DNA from: Mycolicibacterium fallax
GTDB taxonomy: Bacteria; Actinomycetota; Actinomycetes; Mycobacteriales; Mycobacteriaceae
Assembly (NCBI RefSeq): GCF_010726955.1
Contig: NZ_AP022603.1
Span: 2,542,001-2,606,000, forward strand
Length of the DNA: 64,000 nucleotides
Direction of reading: 5' to 3'
The position numbers were made by a program, and so were the translations under genes. The notes under the pieces were generated by a model. It was not told where the DNA came from. It worked only from the letters and a program-made list of their open reading frames with translations, and made no database searches. This document shows, in pieces, positions 35,727 to 44,938 of this stretch (positions are counted from its first letter, which is position 1; every line of letters starts with the position of its first letter).

Positions 35727-36983
35727 ATGCACGACGAGATCGGCCTCCCCGAGATCGGCCTCCCCGACATCGACCTCACCGACCTGGATCGCTTCACCGC
35801 CGGGTTCCCGCACCGGGTGTTCGACGTGCTGCGCCGCGACGCCCCGGTCTGGTTCCACCCGGCCACCGCCCACACCCCCGGCGGCGAGGGCTTCTGGGTG
35901 CTCAGCCGCTACGCCGACATCGTCGCCGCGGCCACCGACGACGCCACCTTCTCCTCGGCGACCGGCGGGAACCGCGACGGCGGCGGCACCACGCTGGAAG
36001 ACATGCCGATGGGTTTCGCCGTCGGCGCACTGCTGAACATGATGGACGATCCGCGGCACGCCAAGATCCGCAGACTGCTCGCCCCCGCCACCACCCCGCG
36101 CGCCCTGGCCGCCATCGAGGCGGGCCTGCGCTCCCGCGCCGTCGCCATCGTCGAGGCGGCGCTGGCCAAGCGGGACTGCGATTTCCTGGTCGACGTCGCC
36201 GCCGAGCTGCCGCTGCAGGCGGTGGCCGAGCTGGCCGGCGTGCCGCAGGAGGATCGCCACGAGCTGATGAACTGGGCCAACGTCACGCTGGACTACGACG
36301 ACCGGGAAATCGGCGAGGTGAACGACCGGGTCGTCCAGGCCCAAGCCCGGATGTTCGCCTACGGCAGCGATCTGCTGGAGCGCAAACGCGCCAGGCCTGC
36401 CGCCGATCTGCTGTCGATCGTGACGCACGCCGAGGTCGACGGCGAACCGCTCAGCCAGCATGAGCAGCAGTTGTTTCTGAGCCTGATCGTCGCCGCGGGC
36501 AGTGAAACGACGCGCAACTCGATCGCCATCGGGATGTCGGCGCTCGGTGCGCGCCCGCAGGACTGGGAACGCCTGCGCGCCGACCGCACCCTGCTGCACG
36601 CCGCGGTGGAGGAGATCCTGCGGTGGGCGTCGTCCACTCCGTACAACCGGCGGACCGCCACCCGCGACGTCGAGCTGCACGGCCAGCGCATCGCCGCCGG
36701 GGACAAGGTCACCCTGTGGTGGGCCTCGGCCAACCGCGATGACACCGTCTTCGCCGACCCGCACACCTTCCAGCTGGCCCGAAACCCCAACCCGCACCTG
36801 GCGTTCGGCCGCGGCGTGCACTTCTGCCTGGGTGCCTCACTGGCCCGGATGGAGATCCGGGTGCTGCTGGAGGTGCTGCTGGACCGGGTCGGCACCATCA
36901 CCCCGACCGGGCCGATCGAGTACGTCCGCAGCAACAAGCACACCGGGGTGCGGCACATGCCGGTGACCGTCGAGGCACGTTAG
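35727..36983 (+). CDS. Cytochrome P450
   Basis: A 418-aa bacterial class I P450. I-helix oxygen-activation motif AGSETTRNS, ExxR in EEILRW, and the heme-Cys loop FGRGVHFCLGASLAR. The AGSETTRNS sequence and overall length recall the sterol/lipid hydroxylases of the CYP125/CYP142 type, but the family cannot be fixed by eye. It needs a ferredoxin and reductase, which are not adjacent. GGGAG lies before the ATG. Confidence 0.92.
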   Translation: MHDEIGLPEIGLPDIDLTDLDRFTAGFPHRVFDVLRRDAPVWFHPATAHTPGGEGFWVLSRYADIVAAATDDATFSSATGGNRDGGGTTLEDMPMGFAVGALLNMMDDPRHAKIRRLLAPATTPRALAAIEAGLRSRAVAIVEAALAKRDCDFLVDVAAELPLQAVAELAGVPQEDRHELMNWANVTLDYDDREIGEVNDRVVQAQARMFAYGSDLLERKRARPAADLLSIVTHAEVDGEPLSQHEQQLFLSLIVAAGSETTRNSIAIGMSALGARPQDWERLRADRTLLHAAVEEILRWASSTPYNRRTATRDVELHGQRIAAGDKVTLWWASANRDDTVFADPHTFQLARNPNPHLAFGRGVHFCLGASLARMEIRVLLEVLLDRVGTITPTGPIEYVRSNKHTGVRHMPVTVEAR

Positions 36984-36992
36984 GACGCCTCA

Positions 36993-37007
36993 CCGCGCTG
37001 AGCGCGG
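36993..37007. terminator. Small hairpin between convergent P450 and 99-aa gene
   Basis: CCGCGC-TGA-GCGCGG, a 6-bp GC stem 10 bp after the P450 stop. Weak but suitably placed. Confidence 0.4.
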
Positions 37008-37041
37008 GGCACCGCCGTGCGGGCGGGCGCCCGGCCGGTGC

Positions 37042-37341
37042 TCAGTCGCTGGCGGGCAGCGGCTTGGCCTCCTTGAGGCTCAGCGCGGTGGCCCCGATGC
37101 TCAGGGTGCCCTGCCCGGCCTTGGTGACCAGCAGCTCCGCCCCGCTGTCGTCGACGTAGCGCTTGCCCATCAGGGTGCCCTCGGCAAACCCCGGGTCGAC
37201 CGCGCCGCCGGAGCGCTCGGCGTCCAGTGCCACCATCGGCGCCCCGCCGCAGCGCAGGTCGTCGAGGCTGTCGGCGGTCTTGACGACGATCACCTGGGTG
37301 TCGTCGACCTGGCTCTGCAGGCGGGTGCCGTTCTTCACCAT
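37042..37341 (-). CDS. Hypothetical 99-aa protein downstream of a FadD
   Basis: A soluble protein with no signal peptide, reading as a small beta-rich fold: MVKNGTRLQSQVDDTQVIVV, then a single Cys in DDLRCGGAPMV, and a C-terminal SGAELLVTKAG block. It lies 42 bp after the acyl-CoA ligase gene on the same strand and is probably co-transcribed. I do not recognise a named function; linkage suggests a role with the ligase. Confidence 0.75.
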   Translation of the reverse strand: MVKNGTRLQSQVDDTQVIVVKTADSLDDLRCGGAPMVALDAERSGGAVDPGFAEGTLMGKRYVDDSGAELLVTKAGQGTLSIGATALSLKEAKPLPASD

Positions 37342-37383
37342 CGGATGGTCCCTTCGGGTTCTGGTGTGGTCAGTCGGTGGCGG

Positions 37384-38877
37384 TCAGTCGGTGGCAAGCC
37401 CGGCGACGATCTCGCGCCGCAGCACCTTGCCGGTGGCGTTGGTGGGCAGCTCGTCGCGGAACACCACCCGGTCCGGGGTGCGCGATCCGCGCAGCGCCTT
37501 GCGCACATGGTTGCGCAATTCCTCGGGGTCCGGGTCGATTCCGGCGACCGGAACGACGACGGCGACGATGATCTGGCCCCACTGGGCGTCCTCGGCGCCG
37601 ACCACGGCGACCTGGTGGACGTCGGGGTGCTCGATCAGCACGTCCTCCAGCTCGGCCGGGGCGATGTTCTCCCCGCCGCGGATGATGGTGTCGTCGCTGC
37701 GCCCGGAGATGAACAGGTAGCCGCCCTCGTCGAGGCTGGCGATGTCGCGGGTGGGGAACCAGCCCTGCTCGTCGAGCACCGAGCCGATGCCGGTGTAGCG
37801 GCCGGAGACCTGCTCGCCTCGGACGAACAGTTCGCCGGTCTCGCCGGGGCCGAGCACGGTGCCTGCCTCGTCGCGGATCTGCACCTCGATGCCCGGCACC
37901 GGCCGGCCGACCGAGCCGAGCCGGCGGGCCAGCGATTTGTCGTCGTGGCCGTGCGCGAGGCGGTGGTCCTCGGGGCCCAGCACCGCGATGGTGGAGCTGG
38001 TCTCGGTCAGTCCGTAGGCGTTGACGAAGCCGACGTGCGACAGCAGCGACAGCGCCCGGCGGACCAGCGGCAGCCCGACCTTGGAGCCGCCGTAGGCCAG
38101 CGTCTTCAGGCTCGGCAGCCGGTCCCCGCCGGCCTCCAGCACCGCGACGATCCGGTCCAGCATGGTGGGCACCACGGTGGCCGAGGTGACCGCCTCCTGC
38201 TGCACCAGGGCGACCCAGCGCTCGGCGTCAAAGTTGGGCAGATACACCATCTTTCGGCCCGCGTACAGGTTGGACAGCGCCGCGGACACCCCGGCGATGT
38301 GATACGGCGGCACGCAGATCAGCGCGGCGTCGCCCGGTTCGGCGGCGCCGTACTCGACGGTGCCGGTGATGTAGGACGTCAGGTTGTTGTGGGTGAGTTC
38401 GACGGCCTTGGGGGCGCTGGTGGTGCCGGAGGTGAACAGCACCACCCCGACGTCGTCGGGGTCGGCGAACTCGGCGACCGGTTCGGCGGTGCGGGCGGCG
38501 GCGAGGAACTCCGCGGACTCCAGCACCGCCAGGCCGGCGTCGCCGACCATGTCGCGGTAGCGGGGGTCGACGATCACCAGTGGGTTGGGCAACCGCTCGA
38601 TCAGCGCCTGGATGCCCTCGGCGGACAGCCGGTAGTTGATCGGGGTGAAGGCCCGGGCGGCCCGCGCCGAGGAGAACAGCAGCAGCGGCAGCAGCGCGCC
38701 GCCGGCGCCGACGTAGACGACGTGCTCGGCGCCGGAGCCGGCGATGACGCCGGCGCCGCCGTCGGCCAGGTCGGACAGTTCCTGGGTGGTCAGTCGCATG
38801 TCGTCGGAAACCACCGCGGTCCGCTCCGGATCACCCGAAACGGCCATCTCCAGCAGAAGCGAGATACTCACCGACAC
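37384..38877 (-). CDS. AMP-dependent acyl-CoA synthetase (FadD-like)
   Basis: A 497-aa adenylate-forming ligase. P-loop-like VLFTSGTTSAPKAVE (A3), YGLTETSS (A5), GWFPTRDIASLDEGGYLFISG with the A7/A8 Asp/Arg, IRGGENIAPAELEDVL, and the catalytic Lys in PTNATGKVLRREI (A10). It activates a carboxylic acid to acyl-AMP then acyl-CoA. The substrate is unknown. GTG start; paired with the 99-aa gene downstream. Confidence 0.92.
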   Translation of the reverse strand: MSVSISLLLEMAVSGDPERTAVVSDDMRLTTQELSDLADGGAGVIAGSGAEHVVYVGAGGALLPLLLFSSARAARAFTPINYRLSAEGIQALIERLPNPLVIVDPRYRDMVGDAGLAVLESAEFLAAARTAEPVAEFADPDDVGVVLFTSGTTSAPKAVELTHNNLTSYITGTVEYGAAEPGDAALICVPPYHIAGVSAALSNLYAGRKMVYLPNFDAERWVALVQQEAVTSATVVPTMLDRIVAVLEAGGDRLPSLKTLAYGGSKVGLPLVRRALSLLSHVGFVNAYGLTETSSTIAVLGPEDHRLAHGHDDKSLARRLGSVGRPVPGIEVQIRDEAGTVLGPGETGELFVRGEQVSGRYTGIGSVLDEQGWFPTRDIASLDEGGYLFISGRSDDTIIRGGENIAPAELEDVLIEHPDVHQVAVVGAEDAQWGQIIVAVVVPVAGIDPDPEELRNHVRKALRGSRTPDRVVFRDELPTNATGKVLRREIVAGLATD

Positions 38878-38987
38878 CGCCCAAGATTGCCATTATCCGA
38901 AAGGAAGAACATGATTCTCCGATTAAACCACAGCCAGGCATTTCACTTCACCGAAGCGCAGCGCATCGGATGGTTAGGATCCCCCGC

Positions 38988-39560
38988 ATGGCCGAGAACG
39001 AGCGCCCCCAGCCCAGCGACGTCGACGCCGGGCGCACCGGCGCCGAGGTGACCGGCGCCCGGGTGGCCGCGCCGGCGACATCTCCGCGGCTGACCGGCGC
39101 CGGCCACAGCTGGATCCTGCCGATGACGCTGGTGCTCTCGATGGCCGCGCTGGCCATCTCTATCTTCGTCGCGCTGAACCGCGATGACGAGCCGCACACC
39201 GGCGGGGCCCACACCGAATCGGTCGAGTCGGCAAAGGACCGCACCTGCGCGGCCGCGCAGGTCGTACAAACCGCGGTCGGTCTGCAGACCAAGACCGAGC
39301 TCGGCACCGAACCCGTCGCCAAGCATGCGGTGGCCGCCAACGCCCGGCTGGCCACCCTCGGCGGCGGACACTACCTGCTCGACGAGGTCACCGCCGCCAC
39401 CCCGCCCGACCTTGCCGAACAGGCGCGCGCCCTGGGCAACGCCCTGGTCGGGTTAGGGATCCATCAGCTCGCCGGCGAGACCGACGACGACCCGGCCCAG
39501 GCCGTCCGGCTGCAGGCCGCCGAGACCGCGTCGGCCCGGCTCGCCGCGCTCTGCCGGTAG
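38988..39560 (+). CDS. Single-pass membrane-anchored hypothetical protein
   Basis: A 190-aa protein with a ~45-residue cytoplasmic segment, one transmembrane helix (ILPMTLVLSMAALAISIFVA, residues ~48-67) and an extracytoplasmic domain with two cysteines (DRTCAAAQ and the C-terminal LCR) that may pair. Mycobacterial Mce-associated-like architecture is possible but unproven. The ATG at 38988 has TAGGAT seven bases upstream and no Shine-Dalgarno: a probable leaderless mRNA. A short upstream ATG extension (38970) is less likely. Confidence 0.75.
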   Translation: MAENERPQPSDVDAGRTGAEVTGARVAAPATSPRLTGAGHSWILPMTLVLSMAALAISIFVALNRDDEPHTGGAHTESVESAKDRTCAAAQVVQTAVGLQTKTELGTEPVAKHAVAANARLATLGGGHYLLDEVTAATPPDLAEQARALGNALVGLGIHQLAGETDDDPAQAVRLQAAETASARLAALCR

Positions 39561-39564
39561 CCGC

Positions 39565-40344
39565 TCAGCTACCGGTCCACTGCGGGGCACGCTTCTCGGC
39601 GAACGCGACGGCACCCTCGCGGGCGTCCTTCGACAGGAACACCGGCGCCAGGATCTGCATCTGCTCGGTCCACTGCTCCTGCTCGCCCCAGTACCGCGAC
39701 GCCACGATGATCTTCTTGGTGGCGGCGACGGCCAGCGGGCCGTTGGCGCAGATCTTCTCGGCCAGCGCCAGCGCGCCCGCCAGCGCCCCGCCCGGCTCGG
39801 TCAGCGTGGTGACCAGGCCCAGCTCATTGGCCCGCGCCGCGGACAGGTTGTCACCGGTCAGCGCCAGTTCCATGGCGATGGCGTACGGAATGCGCTGCGG
39901 CAGCCGCAGCAGCCCGCCGCCGCCGGCGACCAGGCCGCGCTTGACCTCCGGGATGCCGAACGCGGAGTCGTTCGCCGCGACGATCAGGTCGCACGACAGC
40001 GCCACCTCGGTGCCGCCGGCCAGCGCGTAGCCCTCGACCGCCGCGATCAGCGGCTTGGCCGGCGGGCACTGGGTGAAGCCAAGGCCGCGGCCGTCGATGT
40101 CGCAGCGCTCGCCGCGGGCAAACGCCTTGAGGTCCATGCCCGCGCAGAACGAGCCGCCCGCGCCGGTCAGCACGCCCACCGACAGGCCCGGATCGGCGTC
40201 CAGCCGGTCCATCGCGTCGGCCAGCCCCTGGCTGACCGCCAGGTTGACGGCGTTCTTGGCGTTCGGACGGTTGATCGTGATGAGCAGAATGCGGTCACGC
40301 TGCTCGACGAGGACGGCGGGTTCGGTGGCGGAGTCATCGCTCAT
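39565..40344 (-). CDS. echA1: Enoyl-CoA hydratase EchA1-like (crotonase family)
   Basis: This 259-aa crotonase has oxyanion-hole motifs in FCAGMDLKAFA and EGYALAGGTEVALSCD, and the catalytic-Glu region FGIPEVKRGLVAGGGGLLRL. It hydrates 2-enoyl-CoA in beta-oxidation. Position (Rv0222 neighbourhood) and length match EchA1. The ATG start gives MSDDSATEPAV; longer upstream frames run through the intergenic region and the convergent neighbour. Convergent with the membrane protein gene, 4 bp apart. Confidence 0.88.
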   Translation of the reverse strand: MSDDSATEPAVLVEQRDRILLITINRPNAKNAVNLAVSQGLADAMDRLDADPGLSVGVLTGAGGSFCAGMDLKAFARGERCDIDGRGLGFTQCPPAKPLIAAVEGYALAGGTEVALSCDLIVAANDSAFGIPEVKRGLVAGGGGLLRLPQRIPYAIAMELALTGDNLSAARANELGLVTTLTEPGGALAGALALAEKICANGPLAVAATKKIIVASRYWGEQEQWTEQMQILAPVFLSKDAREGAVAFAEKRAPQWTGS

Positions 40345-40470
40345 GCCGCCGACGATAGAGGATACCGAAAGCATTACCGGAGCGGCCCCCGGCGATCCTC
40401 GGCCGTCGCCCCGGGGCCGGTGAGTACCGGCCGGTACCATGACCGGTGACCTGAAGGGAGCCCATCGGAC

Positions 40471-41286
40471 GTGGCCACCAACGATCCCTCCCCGGTGCCG
40501 CGGGCTCCCGGCGCCGACTGGAACCCGGACCGGGTCCGCCGGTACGTCTCGACGATGGGCCCGCTGATCCGGGCCTACCACCGCGCCGAGGTCCACGGCC
40601 TGGACGCGTTCCCCGACGGCGCGGCGCTGGTGGTGGCGAATCACTCCGGCGGGATGCTGGCGATGGACCTGCCGGTGTTCGCCAACGCCTTCTACCGCCG
40701 GTTCGGGTATCGCCGGCCGCTGTTCACGCTGAGCTTCGACCTGCTGTTCGCCAGCCCGCTGGGCGACGTCTTCCGCAGCTTCGGCTTCATCCCGGCCAAC
40801 CCGGGCAACGCCGCGGCCGCGCTGCGCGACGGCGGCGTGGTGGTGGTCTTCCCCGGCGGGGACTACGACGTGTACCGGCCGTTCACCGCCCGCAACACCA
40901 TCGACTTCGACGGCCGCACCGGCTATGTCCGGACCGCGCTGGACGCCGGCGTGCCGATCGTGCCCGTCGTGCAGATCGGCGGGCAGGAGACCCAGCTGTT
41001 CCTGTCCCGCGGCACCGCGCTGGCCCGAATGCTGGGGCTGCACCGGCTAGTGCGGGCCCGGATCCTGCCCATCTCGGTGGGCTTTCCGTTCGGGCTGTCG
41101 GTGGTGCTGCCGATCAACGCGCCGCTGCCGTCGAAGATCGTGATGCAGGCCCTCGAGCCGATCGACCTGACCGAGACGTTCGGCCCCGACCCCGACATCG
41201 ACGAGGTCGACACCCACGTGCGCGCCGTCATGCAGGCGGCGCTGGACCGGCTCGCCGCGCAACGACGACTCCCGGTCATCGGCTGA
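40471..41286 (+). CDS. Lysophospholipid/glycerolipid acyltransferase family protein
   Basis: This 271-aa LPLAT-superfamily protein has a block I variant NHSGGMLAMD, longer than the canonical NHxxxxD, a block III-like VVVFPGGDYDVYRPF, and a following RTGYVRTALDAGVPIVPVV. It probably transfers acyl-CoA to a glycerolipid; the DGAT2/PlsC-like substrate is uncertain. GTG start with GAAGGGAG upstream. It is 15 bp upstream of the lipC-like gene and probably co-transcribed. Confidence 0.83.
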   Translation: MATNDPSPVPRAPGADWNPDRVRRYVSTMGPLIRAYHRAEVHGLDAFPDGAALVVANHSGGMLAMDLPVFANAFYRRFGYRRPLFTLSFDLLFASPLGDVFRSFGFIPANPGNAAAALRDGGVVVVFPGGDYDVYRPFTARNTIDFDGRTGYVRTALDAGVPIVPVVQIGGQETQLFLSRGTALARMLGLHRLVRARILPISVGFPFGLSVVLPINAPLPSKIVMQALEPIDLTETFGPDPDIDEVDTHVRAVMQAALDRLAAQRRLPVIG

Positions 41287-41301
41287 AAGGTTCCACGACA
41301 C

Positions 41302-42597
41302 ATGCCACGCACCCGCTCGCCGCGGCGCACCCTGATCCGGGCCGCCGCGGAACTGGCCAACGCCGCCAACGCCGTTCGGCCGGTCACCCGGGACGGCTAC
41401 GGCGCCATCTGGTCGTTCTCCTTCGGCTGGCCGGCCGGCGAGCTGGCCCCCTGGCTGGGTACCGCCTCGGTGATCGACGCCGCGCGGCGCTGGCGCCGCG
41501 GCGACTTCGGCGGCCGCTCCGGGATGCTGGCCCTGCTGCTGACCGCGGCGTCCTGGGTGCTGCTGGCCGGGGTGCATCAACGCAACCTGCGCTCCTCCCC
41601 GTACTTCGAGGAGCCGCTGCGCGAGGAGCTCGGACCCAGCTACACCGAGGTGGTCCGGCCCAGCCGGATCCGGTTGGCGGCCGGGCTGTTCCGCGCCGGC
41701 TCGGCCCGCCGCCGCTACGTGGAGCGCGCCGACGTCGTCCGCTACGGCCCGCACCGGGCCAACCGCGCCGACATCTGGCGCCGCCACGACATGAAGCCCA
41801 ACGCCAAGGCGCCGGTGCTGGTCAACATCCCCGGCGGCGCCTGGGTGATCGGCATGCGCCGGCCGCAGGCCTACCCACTGCTGGGGCACCTGGCCGACGA
41901 GGGCTGGGTCTGCGTGTCGATCGGCTACCGGGTCAGCCCGCTGCACACCTGGCCCAACCAGATCGTCGACGTCAAGCGCGCGCTGGCCTGGGTGCACGAG
42001 CACATCGCCGAATACGGCGGTGACCCCGACTTCATCGCGGTCAGCGGCGGCTCGGCGGGCGGGCACATGTGCGCGCTGGCCGCGCTGACGGCCAACGATC
42101 CGGCCTGGCAGCCCGGCTTCGCCGACGCGGACACCTCGGTGGCCGCCGCGGTGCCGGTGTACGGCCGCTACGACATGCTGTCCACCGAGGGCGTCGGGCG
42201 CGGGCTGTTCGTCAAGATGCTGCTGCGGTGGCTGGTGATGAAGAAGGACTACCGGACCCACCCGGAGATCTACGCCGACGCCTCCCCGATCAACCACGTG
42301 CACGCCGACGCGCCGCCGTTCTTCGTGCTGCACGGCAGCAACGATTCGCTGATCCCGGTGGAGGAGGCCCGCGACTTCGTGGCCGCGCTGACCCCGGCCT
42401 CGACCGCGCCGGTGGTGTACGCCGAGATCCCGGGCGCCCAGCACGCGTTCGACCTGTTCGGTTCCTCGCACGGCCACTACACCGCGGTGGCGATCGCCCG
42501 GTTCCTGGACTGGGTGCGCGGGATGCGCGAGCAGGGCCTGCCACTGCTGGGTTCCGACGATCGGGCCCGCGCGCAATTAACGGGCCGCCCGGAGTGA
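41302..42597 (+). CDS. lipC: Alpha/beta-hydrolase esterase LipC-like
   Basis: A 431-aa protein resembling Rv0220 LipC. An N-terminal extension with a hydrophobic segment (MLALLLTAASWVLLAG, ~75-90) precedes the hydrolase domain. It has oxyanion motif IPGGAW in place of HGGG, nucleophile Ser in SGGSAGGH, Asp in GSNDSLIP and His in GAQHAFDL. It hydrolyses lipid esters, probably at the cell surface. Follows the acyltransferase gene by 15 bp. Confidence 0.85.
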   Translation: MPRTRSPRRTLIRAAAELANAANAVRPVTRDGYGAIWSFSFGWPAGELAPWLGTASVIDAARRWRRGDFGGRSGMLALLLTAASWVLLAGVHQRNLRSSPYFEEPLREELGPSYTEVVRPSRIRLAAGLFRAGSARRRYVERADVVRYGPHRANRADIWRRHDMKPNAKAPVLVNIPGGAWVIGMRRPQAYPLLGHLADEGWVCVSIGYRVSPLHTWPNQIVDVKRALAWVHEHIAEYGGDPDFIAVSGGSAGGHMCALAALTANDPAWQPGFADADTSVAAAVPVYGRYDMLSTEGVGRGLFVKMLLRWLVMKKDYRTHPEIYADASPINHVHADAPPFFVLHGSNDSLIPVEEARDFVAALTPASTAPVVYAEIPGAQHAFDLFGSSHGHYTAVAIARFLDWVRGMREQGLPLLGSDDRARAQLTGRPE

Positions 42598-42634
42598 TCC
42601 GGCCCGGCGGCGGCCGTCGGCTACGGTGGCCCAG

Positions 42635-43537
42635 GTGACCCTCGCCGAAATTCATCCGGAGCTGCGCAACATCGCCCGGGTACTGCCCCGCCAGCCGATC
42701 CGGCCGCTGACCCTGCGGCTGTTCCGGGCCGCCACCGGCCTGCTGGAGCGCCGCACCCCGCGCAACGTCTCCGTGCTGACCACCGCCGGCGGTGTGGGCA
42801 TCCGGCTGTTCCGGCCGCCGAACCAGACCGCGCCCGCGCCCGCGGTGCTGTGGATCCACGGCGGCGGCTACCTGATCGGCAGCCCGGCCCAGGACGACGC
42901 GCTGTGCCGGCAGCTCGCCGACCGACTCGGTGCGGTGGTGGCCGCGGTCGACTACCGGCTGGCCCCCGAACATCCCTACCCGGCGCCGCTGGAGGACTGC
43001 CATGCGGCGCTGAGCTGGCTCGCCGCGCTGCCCGGGGTCGACCCGACCCGGCTGGTGGTGGCCGGGGCCAGCGCCGGGGGCGGGCTGGCCGCCGCGCTGG
43101 CGCTGCTGGCCCGCGACCGGGGTGCCCCGAAGCTGGCCGCGCAGGTGCTGGTCTACCCGATGCTCGATGACCGCACCTCCTATGACGGCAACGAGGACAA
43201 AGCGACGTTCCGGTTGTGGGGCCGCCGCAGCAATGCGTACGGCTGGCGGTCCTACCTCGGTGACACCGACCCGAACCTCGCGGTGCCGGCCCGCCGGACC
43301 GACCTGGCCGGCCTGCCGCCGGCCTGGATCGGGGTGGGCACCCACGACCTGTTCCACGACGAGGACCTGGCCTACGCCGACGCGCTCAGCGCGGCGGGGG
43401 TGCCCACCGAGGTGCTGGTGGTGCCGGGCGCGTTCCACGGTTTCGATCAGCTGGCCCCCAAGACCAAGGTCAGCCGGGACTGGTTCGACGGGCAGATCTC
43501 CTGGCTGACCCGGACGCTGGACTCCGCGGCCGACTGA
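42635..43537 (+). CDS. lipW: HSL-family esterase/lipase LipW-like
   Basis: A 300-aa hormone-sensitive-lipase family hydrolase: oxyanion motif WIHGGGYLIG, Ser nucleophile in AGASAGGGLAA, Asp in GTHDLFHDED and His in GAFHGFD. Position matches Rv0217c. GTG 42635 (MTLAEIHPEL) is preferred because TACGGT lies seven bases upstream, the leaderless spacing; GTG 42626 would overlap that hexamer. Convergent with the amidohydrolase. Confidence 0.85.
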   Translation: MTLAEIHPELRNIARVLPRQPIRPLTLRLFRAATGLLERRTPRNVSVLTTAGGVGIRLFRPPNQTAPAPAVLWIHGGGYLIGSPAQDDALCRQLADRLGAVVAAVDYRLAPEHPYPAPLEDCHAALSWLAALPGVDPTRLVVAGASAGGGLAAALALLARDRGAPKLAAQVLVYPMLDDRTSYDGNEDKATFRLWGRRSNAYGWRSYLGDTDPNLAVPARRTDLAGLPPAWIGVGTHDLFHDEDLAYADALSAAGVPTEVLVVPGAFHGFDQLAPKTKVSRDWFDGQISWLTRTLDSAAD

Positions 43538-43570
43538 GCCGCGCGGGGCGGGCACTGCCGGGCGCCGCGC

Positions 43571-44938
43571 TCAGCGCCGCCAGGCCACCCGGCCGCCGAT
43601 GATCGTGGCCGCGACCCGGCCGGAATCCGGTTCGGCGAGCGCCTCGACCGGGTTTCCGGCGAGCACGCAGATGTCCCCGGGCTGCCCGGGTGCGATCCGC
43701 CGCGGCCGGGCCGGGTCCTGCGGGCGGCCCAGCAGCATCCGCAGCGCCACCGCCGCCGAGACCCGCTCGTCGGCGCCGAGCAGCCGCCCGGACGGGGTGC
43801 GCCGGTGTGCGGCCGCGGCGACGACGCGCCACGGGTCGGCATCGCCGAACGGCAGGTCGGTGGACAACGCCAGCGGGATCCCGGCGCTCCGCAGGCTGGC
43901 GACCCGCCACAGCCGGTGCCGGTCGGCCGCGGGCACCTCGGCCAGGTACTCATCGCCCCGCTCGGCGACGAAGTTCGGCTGGGTGACGACGGTGACACCC
44001 AGTTCGGCGAGCTGGGCGACGCAGTCGTCGGGCACCAGCGCGGCGTGCTCGATCCGATCGCCGGGGTGCCGCCCCGCCTCGCGCAGCGCCGCCATCGTCA
44101 CCACCAGCTGGGCGTCGGTCACGCAGTGCACGGCCACCGGATGATCGAGGCGGTGACTGTCGGCGATCCAGTCGCTCACCCGGTCCAGGTCCAGGTCGGT
44201 GTCATCGAGGATGAGTTTCGCCGGGCCGAGGGTGATGCCGGCGACGGCGGCGGTGCCGGCCGGGGCCATCGCGTGCAGGCGCTGGGCGATCTCGCCGGAT
44301 TGTGCTGCGGCGGCAAGGTTTTCCAGGTCCGCCGGGCGCTGGCCGGGGGTGGCGTCGGTGAGCCCGGTGACGCCGTGGCTCAGCAGCCTTGTGCTCAGCG
44401 CCGCCGCAGAGGGGGCCCGCCCGGGCAGCTGCAGCGCCTCGGTGTCGCGGTGGAAGCGGCCGTCGGGATGGCCGGTGCGGCCCAGGACGGCCAGCCCGGC
44501 GGAGTTGACGATCCACAGGGCGCCGCTGCGGTGCTGCACCCGGACCGGGAGGTTTTCGACGACGGCGTCGAGGGCGGCGGCGTCCAGCGGGCCCGCCACG
44601 CTGTCGTGGTAGCCCACCGCCCGGATCCAGCCGTCGGCCCCGGGGGCGGCGGTGCGCAGCGCGTGCCGGAACTCGGCGGGGCCGGCCACCTGCGGCGGGC
44701 CGACCCGGACCGAGTCGTGCGCGGCGACCGCCGCCCGCAGGTGCACGTGGTGATCGTGCAGCCCGGGCAGCACCAGCGCGCCGGCGGCGTCCAGAACGTC
44801 CTCGCCGGCAACGGGTTTGAGCCGCGCGGCGACCGCGGTGATGGTGTCGCCGACCCGGATGTCGACGGTGCCCCCGCCGCCGGGTTCCGCACCGCCCGGG
44901 TCTGCGCCGTCGAGCAGCACCGCCCGGGTGATCAGCAC
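43571..44938 (-). CDS. Amidohydrolase-superfamily protein (YtcJ/imidazolonepropionase-like)
   Basis: This 455-aa metal-dependent hydrolase has metal ligands in PGLHDHHVHLRA near residue 62, HCVTDAQ, EHAALVPDD, and an Asp in LALSTDLPFGD. It hydrolyses a C-N or related bond; the substrate is unknown. GTG 44938 overlaps the end of the CoA-transferase gene by 7 bp, making it the last gene of the fadD4 operon. The open frame continues far upstream within the CoA-transferase gene but that is a high-GC shadow. Confidence 0.82.
   Translation of the reverse strand: MLITRAVLLDGADPGGAEPGGGGTVDIRVGDTITAVAARLKPVAGEDVLDAAGALVLPGLHDHHVHLRAAVAAHDSVRVGPPQVAGPAEFRHALRTAAPGADGWIRAVGYHDSVAGPLDAAALDAVVENLPVRVQHRSGALWIVNSAGLAVLGRTGHPDGRFHRDTEALQLPGRAPSAAALSTRLLSHGVTGLTDATPGQRPADLENLAAAAQSGEIAQRLHAMAPAGTAAVAGITLGPAKLILDDTDLDLDRVSDWIADSHRLDHPVAVHCVTDAQLVVTMAALREAGRHPGDRIEHAALVPDDCVAQLAELGVTVVTQPNFVAERGDEYLAEVPAADRHRLWRVASLRSAGIPLALSTDLPFGDADPWRVVAAAAHRRTPSGRLLGADERVSAAVALRMLLGRPQDPARPRRIAPGQPGDICVLAGNPVEALAEPDSGRVAATIIGGRVAWRR

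Noticed and set aside
40344..41043. Extended frame upstream of echA1
   Set aside because: It runs antisense to the acyltransferase gene; the ATG at 40344 gives the standard crotonase length.
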